NCBI GenBank assembly: GCA_023382595.1 | Contig: JAHDWB010000001.1 | Location: 930,001 to 994,000, forward strand | DNA from: Anaerolineales bacterium | Lineage (GTDB): Bacteria; Chloroflexota; Anaerolineae; Anaerolineales; Villigracilaceae | DNA length: 64,000 nt | Reading direction: 5' to 3' | In this document: piece by piece, positions 51,724 through 60,409 of the stretch | How the letters are laid out: each line of letters opens with the position of its first letter | Position numbering within the stretch: position 1 is the first letter of the stretch | Translations under genes and position numbers: made by a program | The notes under the pieces: generated by a model | The model's database searches: none | Told to the model about the DNA's origin: nothing | What the model saw: the letters and a program-made list of their open reading frames with translations, nothing else

Positions 51724-51755
51724 CCCCCGCAAAACAATATAAGAAGTTGAGACAG

Positions 51756-51787
51756 AGCCCGGCAGTGATCCTGCCGGGCTCCGTGTT
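51756..51787 (+). terminator. Terminator behind vapBC
   Basis: A 10-base stem (51756-51765 with 51771-51780) with a short loop; TTTT follows. Confidence 0.85.
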
Positions 51788-51791
51788 TTCC

Positions 51792-51828
51792 AAGGTCGGC
51801 ATGACGCGAATGACGTCATGCCGACCTT
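51792..51828 (+). terminator. Second hairpin before radC ribosome site
   Basis: A 15-base perfect stem (51792-51806 with 51814-51828), then TTTC and AAGGAG of radC. Confidence 0.7.
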
Positions 51829-51847
51829 TCATTTCCCAAGGAGTCCC

Positions 51848-52564
51848 ATGAACGACAACCATTCCCTGTTGCTCCAATCCCCGCCCACCTACGAACCACC
51901 CATCCTCAAGACCATGCCCCTGCGCGAACAACCCGCTTATCGCATCGCCCAGGATCCCGCTGCCTGCAACATCACCGAACTCATGGCGGCGGTGATCGGC
52001 GGGTCCAAACAGATCGAACTCTCGCAGGCGCTGCTGGCTCGTTTCGACGGCGACATCCGCCGCCTGTACCAGGCGCATCCCTCCGAACTCGCCAAGGTAA
52101 AGGGCATCCATCAGGCCACCGCGGTGCGCATCAAGGCGGCCCTCAACCTGGGGCTGCGCCTGAGTCTGCCGGGCGATGAACGCACGGCGATCAACTCGCC
52201 AGCCGATGCCGCCGCATTGGTGCAGGCGGAAATGTCATTGCTCGAAAAGGAACATTTGAGAACGATCCTGCTGGACCGCCGCAACCGTGTGCTGGAGATC
52301 GTCGAGGTCTATCAGGGTTCGGTCAGCTCCTCCCAGGTGCGGATCGGCGAGGTCTTTCACGCCGCGATCAACCGCAACGCCTCCGCCCTGATCGTGATCC
52401 ACAACCATCCCTCCGGTGACCCCACGCCCTCGCCGGATGATGTGGCGGTCACGCGCGCAATGGTGCAGGCCGGCAAACTGCTCGACATCGACCTGCTGGA
52501 TCATCTCGTGATCGGCGGGCAGCGTTGGGTCTCGCTCAAGGAACGCGGGCTCGGTTTCACCTAG
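51848..52564 (+). CDS. radC: RadC-family JAMM protein
   Basis: 238 residues. N-terminal helix-hairpin-helix region and a C-terminal JAMM-like metal site (HNHPSGDPTPSPDD at about 188-201). RadC-like proteins are common in mobile elements; their role, perhaps in DNA processing, is unsettled. Start follows AAGGAG. Confidence 0.9.
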   Translation: MNDNHSLLLQSPPTYEPPILKTMPLREQPAYRIAQDPAACNITELMAAVIGGSKQIELSQALLARFDGDIRRLYQAHPSELAKVKGIHQATAVRIKAALNLGLRLSLPGDERTAINSPADAAALVQAEMSLLEKEHLRTILLDRRNRVLEIVEVYQGSVSSSQVRIGEVFHAAINRNASALIVIHNHPSGDPTPSPDDVAVTRAMVQAGKLLDIDLLDHLVIGGQRWVSLKERGLGFT

Positions 52565-52572
52565 GAGGCGGG

Positions 52573-52941
52573 ATGAAACAACTGACTCTCAACCTGACCT
52601 TTCCCCCCGCGCCGCCAACCAGAAGCATCCTCAAGAACACCACCTGGCTCGATGCCGGCTGGGCAACCGTCTGCCTCGGCTTCACCAAAAAGGTGGAGAT
52701 CAGCCGGTCTTTGAACGATGCCCTGCAGGGCGAAGACGAGGACGACCACGACCAGCAGCTCTACGATGCGCTCTGGCTGGCGCACCACCAGCTGGCGCTC
52801 CACCAGCGTCCATCCTGCTCCTTCACCTTCGACTTCCTGCGCGATGACAAGGTCCGCGGTCGTTTTGTGGAACACAGCTTGCGCCTGCATGTCGAGGAAA
52901 AGCCGCAACTGATCCTGCTGGGCTTGATCCGGGATTTTTAG
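52573..52941 (+). CDS. Unknown 122-residue protein
   Basis: ATG 52573 follows AGGAGG and lies eight bases after radC. Acidic segment (GEDEDDHDQQ) in the middle. No family recognised. Confidence 0.6.
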   Translation: MKQLTLNLTFPPAPPTRSILKNTTWLDAGWATVCLGFTKKVEISRSLNDALQGEDEDDHDQQLYDALWLAHHQLALHQRPSCSFTFDFLRDDKVRGRFVEHSLRLHVEEKPQLILLGLIRDF

Positions 52942-52951
52942 GAGCGAGACC

Positions 52952-53347
52952 ATGCCATTCTATCTCGGCAAACGTGGAGAGGATGACCTGATCCTGTTTC
53001 ACTCTACCATGCCACCCACCAAACAGACCCACGGACTTTTGTACAAGGCGGTCATCGGACCCTTCGCAAGCCGCGTCGGGGCAGGGTACTTCACCCGCTA
53101 TGGAAGGAACAACCCAGACATCCGCACCGCCGCCGATGCCGAACGCCTGGCACGCGCCGACCCGCGCATGGAGGGGCTCATCGTCGAGGAGAGCATGACG
53201 ACGGAGGAACTCACCATTGCCTTGGAATGCGCTGCGCAAGACCAGGCTGAATATTCGCCAAATCCCACCCTGCCGGTTGCAAGCCGGCAGGAACTATTTC
53301 AAACACAAGGAGCCATCCCATGCCTAATTGGACTGAAAACGAACTGA
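52952..53347 (+). CDS. Unknown 131-residue protein
   Basis: Follows the previous gene by ten bases. The last 25 codons run through a hairpin (53269-53291) and overlap the next gene by 28 bases, so the end may be a recent extension after loss of a stop. Family not recognised. Confidence 0.55.
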   Translation: MPFYLGKRGEDDLILFHSTMPPTKQTHGLLYKAVIGPFASRVGAGYFTRYGRNNPDIRTAADAERLARADPRMEGLIVEESMTTEELTIALECAAQDQAEYSPNPTLPVASRQELFQTQGAIPCLIGLKTN

Positions 53348-54012
53348 CCATCAGCGGTCCCGATGTCAACAAGGTGCTTGAAGCCATCCGAAGCGACTCT
53401 CCCGACGATCAAGACCTGCACATCCTGGATTTCAACACGATCATCCCCTACCCGCAGATCTATCGCGACATGGACAGACGCGCCGAGGAGTATCGCGAAA
53501 AACTGCACGCCATCGCAAACAACGACCCGGAGCGCCGGCAGAAACTAGAAGCGCTCGGCGCGGAATATGGTGTGGAACCCGGCACACCGTGGATCAAGGA
53601 TGGCTTCAACTCGGGCGGCTATGAGTGGTGCTGCGATAACTGGATGACAAAATGGCCTGCCACCCGTGTCCATCTCACGACCCGCGCCGACTCCTCCCAA
53701 CCTCTCCGCAAGACATCCAAGTGCCCCTACTGCCAGACGGTCCATAAGACTGAAACGATGGTCGTCCTGACCTGCCGGCAGTGCGGCAGCCCCCTGCCGG
53801 ACGCAGAACCCATCCAGGCTTTCCTCGAATTCGACACCGCCTGGAGTCCGCCCATCCCCGTGATCGAAAAACTTGCCTCGATGTTCCCCGACCATGCCTT
53901 CGAGTTGAAATACTTCGAGGGCGGCATGGGCTTCAGCGGGCACGCCCGCTGGTCTGACGGCATCGAGGAATTTCATCACGAATATAGATACAGCGGTCCG
54001 CGCGGCGGATAG
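53320..54012 (+). CDS. YubB/Api92-like protein with zinc ribbon
   Basis: 230 residues. The beginning MPNWTENELTISG and the later EWCCDNWMTKW and GMGFSGHARWSDG match the plasmid-borne YubB family with a ferredoxin-like fold. A zinc ribbon (CPYC ... CRQCGS) is inserted at about 138-162. The role is unknown; typical for conjugative plasmids. Good ribosome site (AAGGAG). Confidence 0.72.
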   Translation: MPNWTENELTISGPDVNKVLEAIRSDSPDDQDLHILDFNTIIPYPQIYRDMDRRAEEYREKLHAIANNDPERRQKLEALGAEYGVEPGTPWIKDGFNSGGYEWCCDNWMTKWPATRVHLTTRADSSQPLRKTSKCPYCQTVHKTETMVVLTCRQCGSPLPDAEPIQAFLEFDTAWSPPIPVIEKLASMFPDHAFELKYFEGGMGFSGHARWSDGIEEFHHEYRYSGPRGG

Positions 54013-54041
54013 ATCCAAATCACAACCACAAGGAGCAAAGC

Positions 54042-54806
54042 ATGTCCCACCATTCTGAACATCAAAAGATGAAACCCGTGCTCGACCTGGCGCGCACACT
54101 CGACATCGCCACCAATCCCCATCCGGCCGCGATCTTCGAGGCGGGCAGCGGCGGCTTCCAGGTCTGGGCGACGCCAGGCGATCATCCCAAAGGCTGGGAT
54201 GGCATCGTGATGAATCCCGGCGCGTTTTCCAAGCCCTGCGAATATGTCGGCAGTGTGCATTGGAAATGGGAGGAGGATGCCATTGTCGGTCTGGAAATTG
54301 AGACCTCCGCCTACGCCCTGGCGGACCAGAAGCCGGATGAGTATTGCCACCTGACCGACATCCCCCGCCATCTCCAGCGCCGCACGATCTTCAACCGCGA
54401 CGCCGACATCGAGTGGCTCAAGGAAAAGATCACCTGGCTGTTTGGCGAAGCCGGCGTGTCCTTACCGCCCTTCGAATACAAACAAGCCGCGCTCTCCGAG
54501 GTCGGTCCGTACCTCCTGGCGCACTACACCTCCGACTCCGATGAATATGTGGTGATCGTCTCGCCGGAACTCGACCCCGAGGAGTTCTGCAAACCCGGCT
54601 ACGAACTGGCGCGCACGCTGGAAATTTGGAAGGCGGGTGATTTCCCCGCAGATGTGCCCCTGCATCCCGATCACGGGTACCGGGAGGCGGAGATCGAACC
54701 CGATGAAGGTCCGCTGGTCGAGCACTACGAGAACGCCGCCCGCCTCGGCGATGATGGCTGGCTGGAAGCCGCATACGAAGACCGCATCAGCGGCTGGGAT
54801 GATTAG
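54042..54806 (+). CDS. Unknown 254-residue acidic protein
   Basis: ATG follows AAGGAG. High in Glu, Asp, Trp and Pro, soluble. No motif recognised. Part of the plus-strand accessory block. Confidence 0.6.
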   Translation: MSHHSEHQKMKPVLDLARTLDIATNPHPAAIFEAGSGGFQVWATPGDHPKGWDGIVMNPGAFSKPCEYVGSVHWKWEEDAIVGLEIETSAYALADQKPDEYCHLTDIPRHLQRRTIFNRDADIEWLKEKITWLFGEAGVSLPPFEYKQAALSEVGPYLLAHYTSDSDEYVVIVSPELDPEEFCKPGYELARTLEIWKAGDFPADVPLHPDHGYREAEIEPDEGPLVEHYENAARLGDDGWLEAAYEDRISGWDD

Positions 54807-54832
54807 ATCAATTGACAAGTGGAGAAAACAAC

Positions 54833-55237
54833 ATGACCACCCTCTTTCAAGACACCATCGAAGACCTGCTCAAAGCCCACCACCTGTTGGATGATTTCCG
54901 AACGAAGGACTCCTTCCATGTGCGCTTTGAGATGAAAGGCTACCAGCCACTGGTGATCGAACGCCACGGCGAGATGATCTCCGTCGCGCACTACTATGAG
55001 CGGCATGGCGACCTGATCGCCGACCCGGATGTGGAACTGCATTATCCCACCTGGGCGCCGACCGGCATTACGCAGGCCTTCTTCGGCTATCGCTCGAAGT
55101 TTGTCGAACGGGACGGCAGGACCTATATCGACACCAGCTTCCACAAGGAGGTCTTCGCCTTCCTGAGGATGTGGGCGCGCAACATCAGGGCGCAGGGCTG
55201 GGCGGAGTCGGCGCGGATCACGGATATCAATACCTGA
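54833..55237 (+). CDS. Unknown 134-residue protein
   Basis: ATG 54833 follows GTGGAGA. Reads as one compact alpha/beta domain (FHVRFEMKGYQPLVIER, VSVAHYY-like strands). No family recognised. Confidence 0.6.
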   Translation: MTTLFQDTIEDLLKAHHLLDDFRTKDSFHVRFEMKGYQPLVIERHGEMISVAHYYERHGDLIADPDVELHYPTWAPTGITQAFFGYRSKFVERDGRTYIDTSFHKEVFAFLRMWARNIRAQGWAESARITDINT

Positions 55238-55251
55238 TACACTTAAATCCA

Positions 55252-56325
55252 ATGATGTACGACTATTCCTTTACGCCTGAGATCGTACGTAAATTGCAAT
55301 TCCTTGAGTGGCCGCGGGCGGAGGTCACCCTGACCGTCCTGCCACCGGCGATCGCCGAAGGGCTGCGCCTGCGTGCCCGCGTGCGTTCCACCCATTTCTC
55401 GACCCGCATTGAAGGCAACCGCCTGACACTTGTTGAAGCCGAACAGGCGGTTCTGGAGGGCAGGGAATTTCCCGGGCGCGAACGCGACACGTTGGAAGTC
55501 AAGCACTATTTCAAGGCACTGGCGCAGGTCGAAACCTGGGTGGAGGAGGACAGCCCGATCACGGAGGACCGCATCCGCCGGCTGCACGCCCTGGTCTACA
55601 CCGGGCGCGGCAGCCGTCCCACTCCCTACCGGGATGGACAAAACGTCATCAAGGACAGCAGCGGCGGCATCGTCTATCTGCCGCCTGAGGCATCGGATGT
55701 GCCTGCGCTGATGCGCGAACTGGTGGAATGGATTCGCGCCTCGGAGGGAAACCTGCCCGTGCCCGTCATGGCAGGAATTGCCCATTACCAGTTCGTCGTG
55801 ATCCATCCCTACTTTGACGGCAATGGCAGAACCGCGCGTGCCCTCGCCACCTGGATCCTCTATCGCGGCGGGTACGACCTTGGACGCTTCTACGCCCTTG
55901 AGGAGTTCTACGCCCAGGACCTGCAGGGCTATTATGATGCCCTGGTCACAAGCCCGAATCACAACTACTACTTTGGACGCGCTGACGCCGACATCACGCC
56001 CTGGCTGGATTACTTTCTAAAGGGCATGGCGGCGGTCTTCGACATCGTTGCGCGTGAAGTCCGGGAGCAGACCATCCTGCCCGACAAGGAGACGGAAGGC
56101 CTGCTGCGCAAACTGGACCGCCGGGCGCGGATCGTACTGGGCTTGTTTTCGCGCCAGGAGGAAATCAGCGCCAACGATGTGGCGCGCGTGCTTGGACTCT
56201 CTGCCAGGCAGTCCCGCGAAGTATTGAACGAATGGCAGGAGGCAGGCTGGCTTGAGGTCAGCGATGCCGCCCGCAAGACCCGCAAATACCGGTTATCGGC
56301 GGAATATCGGCGGTTTATCGGCTAA
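55252..56325 (+). CDS. Fic-family protein with N-terminal inhibitory motif
   Basis: 357 residues. The Fic core motif HPYFDGNGRTARA is complete (about residue 185), so AMP or another nucleotide group could be transferred. An inhibitory helix motif (STRIEGN, about residue 48) lies N-terminal, as in class II Fic proteins that carry their own block. The C-terminal 70 residues form a winged helix (ISANDVARVLGLSARQSREVL). Two adjacent ATGs at 55252 and 55255. A strong terminator-like hairpin follows. Confidence 0.88.
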   Translation: MMYDYSFTPEIVRKLQFLEWPRAEVTLTVLPPAIAEGLRLRARVRSTHFSTRIEGNRLTLVEAEQAVLEGREFPGRERDTLEVKHYFKALAQVETWVEEDSPITEDRIRRLHALVYTGRGSRPTPYRDGQNVIKDSSGGIVYLPPEASDVPALMRELVEWIRASEGNLPVPVMAGIAHYQFVVIHPYFDGNGRTARALATWILYRGGYDLGRFYALEEFYAQDLQGYYDALVTSPNHNYYFGRADADITPWLDYFLKGMAAVFDIVAREVREQTILPDKETEGLLRKLDRRARIVLGLFSRQEEISANDVARVLGLSARQSREVLNEWQEAGWLEVSDAARKTRKYRLSAEYRRFIG

Positions 56326-56345
56326 ATAACGGCGGTTTTACTACC

Positions 56346-56381
56346 AACAGCCCGCAAGGTGTCCCTACCTTGCGGGCTGTT
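56346..56381 (+). terminator. 15-base hairpin behind fic
   Basis: Perfect stem (56346-56360 with 56367-56381), six-base loop, T-rich tail, then AAGGAG of the next short frame. Confidence 0.8.
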
Positions 56382-56401
56382 TGATTCCATAAGGAGCAAC
56401 C

Positions 56402-56452
56402 ATGAAAGAACGACAAACAATTGATCCCATGCAAGACAGGGGTGTGCCATGA
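56402..56452 (+). CDS. Possible 16-residue leader peptide
   Basis: AAGGAG before the ATG; stop overlaps the next start (ATGA at 56449). Coding for MKERQTIDPMQDRGVP. The next gene has no ribosome site of its own, so reading this short frame may be needed to start it. Confidence 0.4.
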   Translation: MKERQTIDPMQDRGVP

Positions 56453-56883
56453 CAGCCGACCCTGCCATCCGCTTTGTCTACCTGTACCGCGATGCCAGCA
56501 ATTACAAGCAGCATGGCGAGGTCATCTTCCCGAATGAAATCCCGTTGACCGTTGAGGAGGTCGATAAACAAATACGCTCTTTCCTTTCCGATGGCTTGTT
56601 CTTCATTGCCCGGCAGGTTGGGGTCGAGGAACGTTTCTTCGATGTCGTGAACAAGGACGATCATCCCTGGCATGAGTATGTCTCCGTGGAGGCGACCACC
56701 GATCCAACCTTTGATCCTGTCCCTGGGCAAAAGCGCGACATCGCTCAGTTTCTGAAGGAATTGGAGCAGGCGCATCGCGCCGGCTGGGATGAGCAGCAGG
56801 TACGCGAGGATCTCATTCAGCAGATCGAGAAGGAAAGGCAGGCATTGAAGCGATGGCTCGCCTCCAGAGGGGGAAGGTATTGA
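56449..56883 (+). CDS. Unknown 144-residue protein
   Basis: Soluble, acidic, with a helical C-terminus (LEQAHRAGWDEQQ). Translation likely coupled to the 16-residue frame. No family recognised. Confidence 0.55.
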   Translation: MTADPAIRFVYLYRDASNYKQHGEVIFPNEIPLTVEEVDKQIRSFLSDGLFFIARQVGVEERFFDVVNKDDHPWHEYVSVEATTDPTFDPVPGQKRDIAQFLKELEQAHRAGWDEQQVREDLIQQIEKERQALKRWLASRGGRY

Positions 56884-56946
56884 CAACCATCCATCTTGCG
56901 GATAATCCGCCAAACTGATATACTGAAAATCAGAGAGGAGCTACTT

Positions 56947-57219
56947 ATGAATAACAATACTTTCCAGGTACAGGTCGTCCGTCGGGGCATCATCACCCTC
57001 CCCAAGGAACTTCGGGAGCACAACAACATCGAAGAAGGCGACACTCTCACACTCATTGACCTCGGGGATGGCGTGGTGGTCATAAGCCCCAAACGTTCAC
57101 GTGTGGACGAAATTGCCGACAAACTTGCCAAAGAATGGCAGGACTCCGGAGAGTCCCTTGAATCAATGTTGAGCACACTGCGCGAGGTCCGGGCGGAATA
57201 TGACACCAAAAAATCATAG
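56947..57219 (+). CDS. AbrB/MazE-type antitoxin
   Basis: 90 residues. SpoVT-AbrB swapped-hairpin domain (VVRRGIITLPKELREHNNIEEGDTL) and a C-terminal helix for the toxin. ATG 56947 follows AGAGGAG. Overlaps the PIN toxin gene by 20 bases. Confidence 0.87.
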   Translation: MNNNTFQVQVVRRGIITLPKELREHNNIEEGDTLTLIDLGDGVVVISPKRSRVDEIADKLAKEWQDSGESLESMLSTLREVRAEYDTKKS

Positions 57220-57652
57220 GGTCTTTCTCGATACCAGCGTGATCTTTGCCGCCGTGCTTTCCCCGACTGGCGGCGCGCGTAAATTGTTTCTACTGGGTGA
57301 AGCTGGCTTGTTGCAATTGGTGGTCGGTCCAACCGTCCTTAATGAATGCCAGGACGTTGTGCAACGCAAGGTTCCCGCCTCCCTGCCGACTCTTGCCCAA
57401 CTGCTCGCCAGTGCCTCCCTTGAAACATCACAGGCGCCAACCAAAAAGCAGATCAGCGCCGCAGAAGCCCATGTTCAATATGTACCGGATGCGCGTGTTC
57501 TGGCGGAAGCCATCCTTGCCAAACCGGATTGGTTCGTCACGCATGATAAGGAACATTTCCTGAAGCATCGCAGCCGCATCGATCTGCCTTTCGAGATCGG
57601 CACGCCTGGGGATGTGCTCCAGCGTTATAAGGATGAGTTCATCCTGCCATAA
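57200..57652 (+). CDS. PIN-domain toxin, second pair
   Basis: 150 residues of the PIN_3-like group: FLDTSVIFAAVL (Asp), LNECQDVV (Glu), PDARVLAEAI (Asp) and VTHDKEHF (Asp). Toxin of a type II pair with the AbrB-like protein. Confidence 0.85.
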   Translation: MTPKNHRVFLDTSVIFAAVLSPTGGARKLFLLGEAGLLQLVVGPTVLNECQDVVQRKVPASLPTLAQLLASASLETSQAPTKKQISAAEAHVQYVPDARVLAEAILAKPDWFVTHDKEHFLKHRSRIDLPFEIGTPGDVLQRYKDEFILP

Positions 57653-57672
57653 CCAAGAAAACCAATTTCCAT

Positions 57673-57710
57673 AAACTGCGGGTCCGGTAACCACCGGACC
57701 CGCAGTTTTT
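57673..57710 (+). terminator. 15-base hairpin with T run
   Basis: Perfect stem (57673-57687 with 57694-57708), loop of six, five T, then AAGGAG of the gene at 57729. Confidence 0.9.
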
Positions 57711-57728
57711 ATTTCCAAGGAGAACCGC

Positions 57729-58040
57729 ATGCTGCCCGAAAAGCCCGACCTGGTCGTGCTGCCCTTCAAGGCCAGCCTCCCCGGGTCCGACGAGTGCCTG
57801 ACCCTTGTCCAAGCCCTGTCCCTGCTGCGGCAGGGCGCGCGGGTGCGAATCGAACGCAGCCAGCCCGGCGCGCCGGACGCCATTGGCTGGACGATCTTCC
57901 GCCGCACGACGCAGGCCTACCTGTACGAGAACGACCCGCTCTTCCGCCTCGAACGCGGCGCGCGCCGTTACATCCGCAAGGCCTACGCCATCCGGTACTC
58001 GCAGGCCGGCGCCGACGGCCTGCCCCCATCCCATCTGTAA
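57729..58040 (+). CDS. Unknown 103-residue basic protein
   Basis: Good ribosome site (AAGGAGA). Arg-rich second half (FRLERGARRYIRKAYAIR) suggests nucleic-acid contact. Family not recognised. Confidence 0.58.
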   Translation: MLPEKPDLVVLPFKASLPGSDECLTLVQALSLLRQGARVRIERSQPGAPDAIGWTIFRRTTQAYLYENDPLFRLERGARRYIRKAYAIRYSQAGADGLPPSHL

Positions 58041-58052
58041 AGGAACATCACA

Positions 58053-58610
58053 ATGGACGATCATGTCATCGAGGAAATGGCGGACGCCATTTCCACCGAA
58101 CTGCACATTCCAAACGAGGACGTGCTGCGCATCCTGCACCGCTACTGGCAGGACAGGATCGCGCCCGTCTGGCAGGTCGACGACCTGCTGCATGCCGCGC
58201 TGAACATGGGCAAACCCATCACGAAGGAGGATGCCATTGAGGTTCTGAAGGATCTCTTTGATGGGCATGACGCCGAACTCGGCATCACCTGGATCACGCT
58301 GGAGGTCGCCCTGCAGGAATACCGCCTGGACTTCAAGCGCCTGCCCGAAGACCGTTACCCGCAGGTGCAGGGCGTCTTCAAGGTCTGGCGCAAGGGCAAT
58401 CCGGTCGCCTTTCAGGTCGGACGCTTCCCCGACCGCGTTCAGGGATATCTTCCCAAAGCCATCGCGCTCGCCAAATCGTTGGCGGATCGATCGCCGGGCG
58501 TGACGGTCCTGATCGGCTGCGAGCCGCGTCATTCGGAGGAGGTCGAACCGTGGCTGTCGGTCGTGCGCGAGCAGGACGGCGCCCAGGTGGAGGAAACATG
58601 CACGCCGTAA
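58053..58610 (+). CDS. Unknown 185-residue protein
   Basis: Starts 12 bases after the previous gene. N-terminal half helical and acidic, second half with alpha/beta look (RLPEDRYPQVQGVFKVW). Overlaps the next gene by 13 bases. Confidence 0.55.
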   Translation: MDDHVIEEMADAISTELHIPNEDVLRILHRYWQDRIAPVWQVDDLLHAALNMGKPITKEDAIEVLKDLFDGHDAELGITWITLEVALQEYRLDFKRLPEDRYPQVQGVFKVWRKGNPVAFQVGRFPDRVQGYLPKAIALAKSLADRSPGVTVLIGCEPRHSEEVEPWLSVVREQDGAQVEETCTP

Positions 58611-58858
58611 TGCCCGCTCAACAGGTCCGCATCCTGACCATCCAGATCGCGGTCGCCGCCGGTGCCGACCCCGACTCGGTCGCTGATGAAATGTCCGCAC
58701 TGCTATCCGAGAACGGCATCTGTTCAGAGACAAGCCACATCCTGGATTGGCGCTATCTCACCGAATACCAGCCGACGGTCACAGCCGGCGACGACCCGGA
58801 AGAAGGGGAGGTCTTCGGGCTGCTGGATTTCAACCTAACGATCAATGAAAAGGAGTAA
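58598..58858 (+). CDS. Unknown 86-residue protein
   Basis: ATG 58598 follows GGAGG inside the end of the previous gene. Contains AAGADPDSVADEMSALLSE, a small alpha/beta domain. No family recognised. Confidence 0.55.
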   Translation: MHAVMPAQQVRILTIQIAVAAGADPDSVADEMSALLSENGICSETSHILDWRYLTEYQPTVTAGDDPEEGEVFGLLDFNLTINEKE

Positions 58859-58860
58859 CC

Positions 58861-59937
58861 ATGTTCGCATGGGCTGAACCCTACGAAGACGAATACATCA
58901 AGGAACGCATCGAGGAATTGAGGACCGCGCAAACGGAGGCAGCCGCGAATGGAAAGATCCTTGTGTCCTCCTATGAACAGTTCTGGCTGCCGGTCCTGAT
59001 CAACCTGCCCGATGTGGAATTCCTGGGACGGGACCGCTACACCGCGCCGTATGGGAAATTCGAATCGGTTCCGAACGTCCCGTTTCACGGGGCGTTGTGG
59101 TTCGAGCCATTCCCCGGCGCCGAACTGCCGCCCCTCTTGAAGAACCTCAAGGAATGGCTGCCGGGGTGTGCAGTGGTGGACCTGAACGCGCGCACCGTCC
59201 GCATCCAGGTCGAGGAGATCGAGATCACCTTCACCGCCATCAACGCTGGCTTGAGCGCGCACGAACTGTTGCGGGACATCAACCGCGAATTGGTGCGGGT
59301 CAATGCCGGTGTGTACGTCTATCGTATCGAACCGGTGGAGGTCCCTTCCCCCGTTCCGCACCTGTACCCGGAAGGACGCATCCCGGCGCTCTCCAACGCC
59401 CATACGCGCGCCGATGTGACCGGCTTTGCCGTCCTGACGGATAGACCCTACCAGCACACGCTAGTCTACGTCGGCATCGCTGCCCACAAGACCAGCGTGG
59501 AAAGCCTGTGGGCCTCGCTGATCCGTGGCAAGGGCAGTTGTTCCATGCGCGGCACATCGGTGCTTGCTGATGGCGAGGTCAAAATGCTGACCCAGCCCCT
59601 GCCGGAGTTCAACGTCCTGCACGCCGGGATCGTCTGCCGCAAGGCATTGCCCGGCAGGTGGGAGGCGAAGGACGATGCCGCCTATGCCCTGGTCTTCGAA
59701 GGCGGGAATGTCGACGCGCACCTGCCGGCGCTGGTCTTGAAACGACTGCAGGAGACGCTCGCCTTTCCCATCCCGGATGCGTGGGCAAAGACGCTCTGGG
59801 AGTATGCGCTGGACGCCCAATACATCCAGCGGCTGGAGACCGGCGGGGACTGCCGCGGCGGGGCGCGCATCGATCTGACCAAGCCCTGGCAGGATCTGGT
59901 GCAGGACCTGCTGGAGCAGCACGTCTTGACGATCTAG
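58861..59937 (+). CDS. Unknown 358-residue protein
   Basis: Two bases after the previous gene. Soluble, without metal or nucleotide motifs; several Pro-rich turns. Likely a mobile-element protein without a known family. Confidence 0.58.
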   Translation: MFAWAEPYEDEYIKERIEELRTAQTEAAANGKILVSSYEQFWLPVLINLPDVEFLGRDRYTAPYGKFESVPNVPFHGALWFEPFPGAELPPLLKNLKEWLPGCAVVDLNARTVRIQVEEIEITFTAINAGLSAHELLRDINRELVRVNAGVYVYRIEPVEVPSPVPHLYPEGRIPALSNAHTRADVTGFAVLTDRPYQHTLVYVGIAAHKTSVESLWASLIRGKGSCSMRGTSVLADGEVKMLTQPLPEFNVLHAGIVCRKALPGRWEAKDDAAYALVFEGGNVDAHLPALVLKRLQETLAFPIPDAWAKTLWEYALDAQYIQRLETGGDCRGGARIDLTKPWQDLVQDLLEQHVLTI

Positions 59938-59947
59938 GAGCAGTCCC

Positions 59948-60337
59948 ATGTTTCGATCCATTCAAGCCGACGAGATCTTCGATCTGAACAAAGCCCTGAA
60001 CTCGAACGACGAGCTGGCCTACTGGCTGGCGCAGCTGCGCAAAGCCGACTGGCACGAACTGCTGAAGTTCGTGGAGGTGAAGGTGTCCATGAAAGCCAGG
60101 AAACGCGTGCTGGCAGAGGCAGCCCTCCAGCGCTTCGAATTCGAAGTCTGCGAGGGGCGCGGCGACGTGTGGCTCCTGTGGAACGAGCTGCGCCAGACCC
60201 ATCGCACGCTGGTGATCCAGTTCCGCCATTCGGAGTCGGACTGGTCGCGCGGCATCCCGGAGTTCATCCATCTGGGCAGGAACGACCCGCTCGGCTTCGT
60301 GAACATTGCCGGGCGGTTGTTCTGCAAGGTCAAGTAA
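59948..60337 (+). CDS. Unknown 129-residue protein
   Basis: Ten bases after the previous gene, AGGAG in front. Helical first half rich in Lys and Glu, ends IAGRLFCKVK. No family recognised. Confidence 0.58.
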   Translation: MFRSIQADEIFDLNKALNSNDELAYWLAQLRKADWHELLKFVEVKVSMKARKRVLAEAALQRFEFEVCEGRGDVWLLWNELRQTHRTLVIQFRHSESDWSRGIPEFIHLGRNDPLGFVNIAGRLFCKVK

Positions 60338-60359
60338 GCAAACAAAAATTTAATTCGGT

Positions 60360-60385
60360 CCCCCATGCCATTCGGTGTGGGGGAT
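60360..60385 (+). terminator. Hairpin before the methyltransferase-helicase gene
   Basis: A 10-base stem with two G-T pairs (60360-60369 with 60374-60383), then ATTTCATTTTC and AAAGGAG. Confidence 0.65.
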
Positions 60386-60409
60386 TTCATTTTCAAAAGG
60401 AGATTTGAT

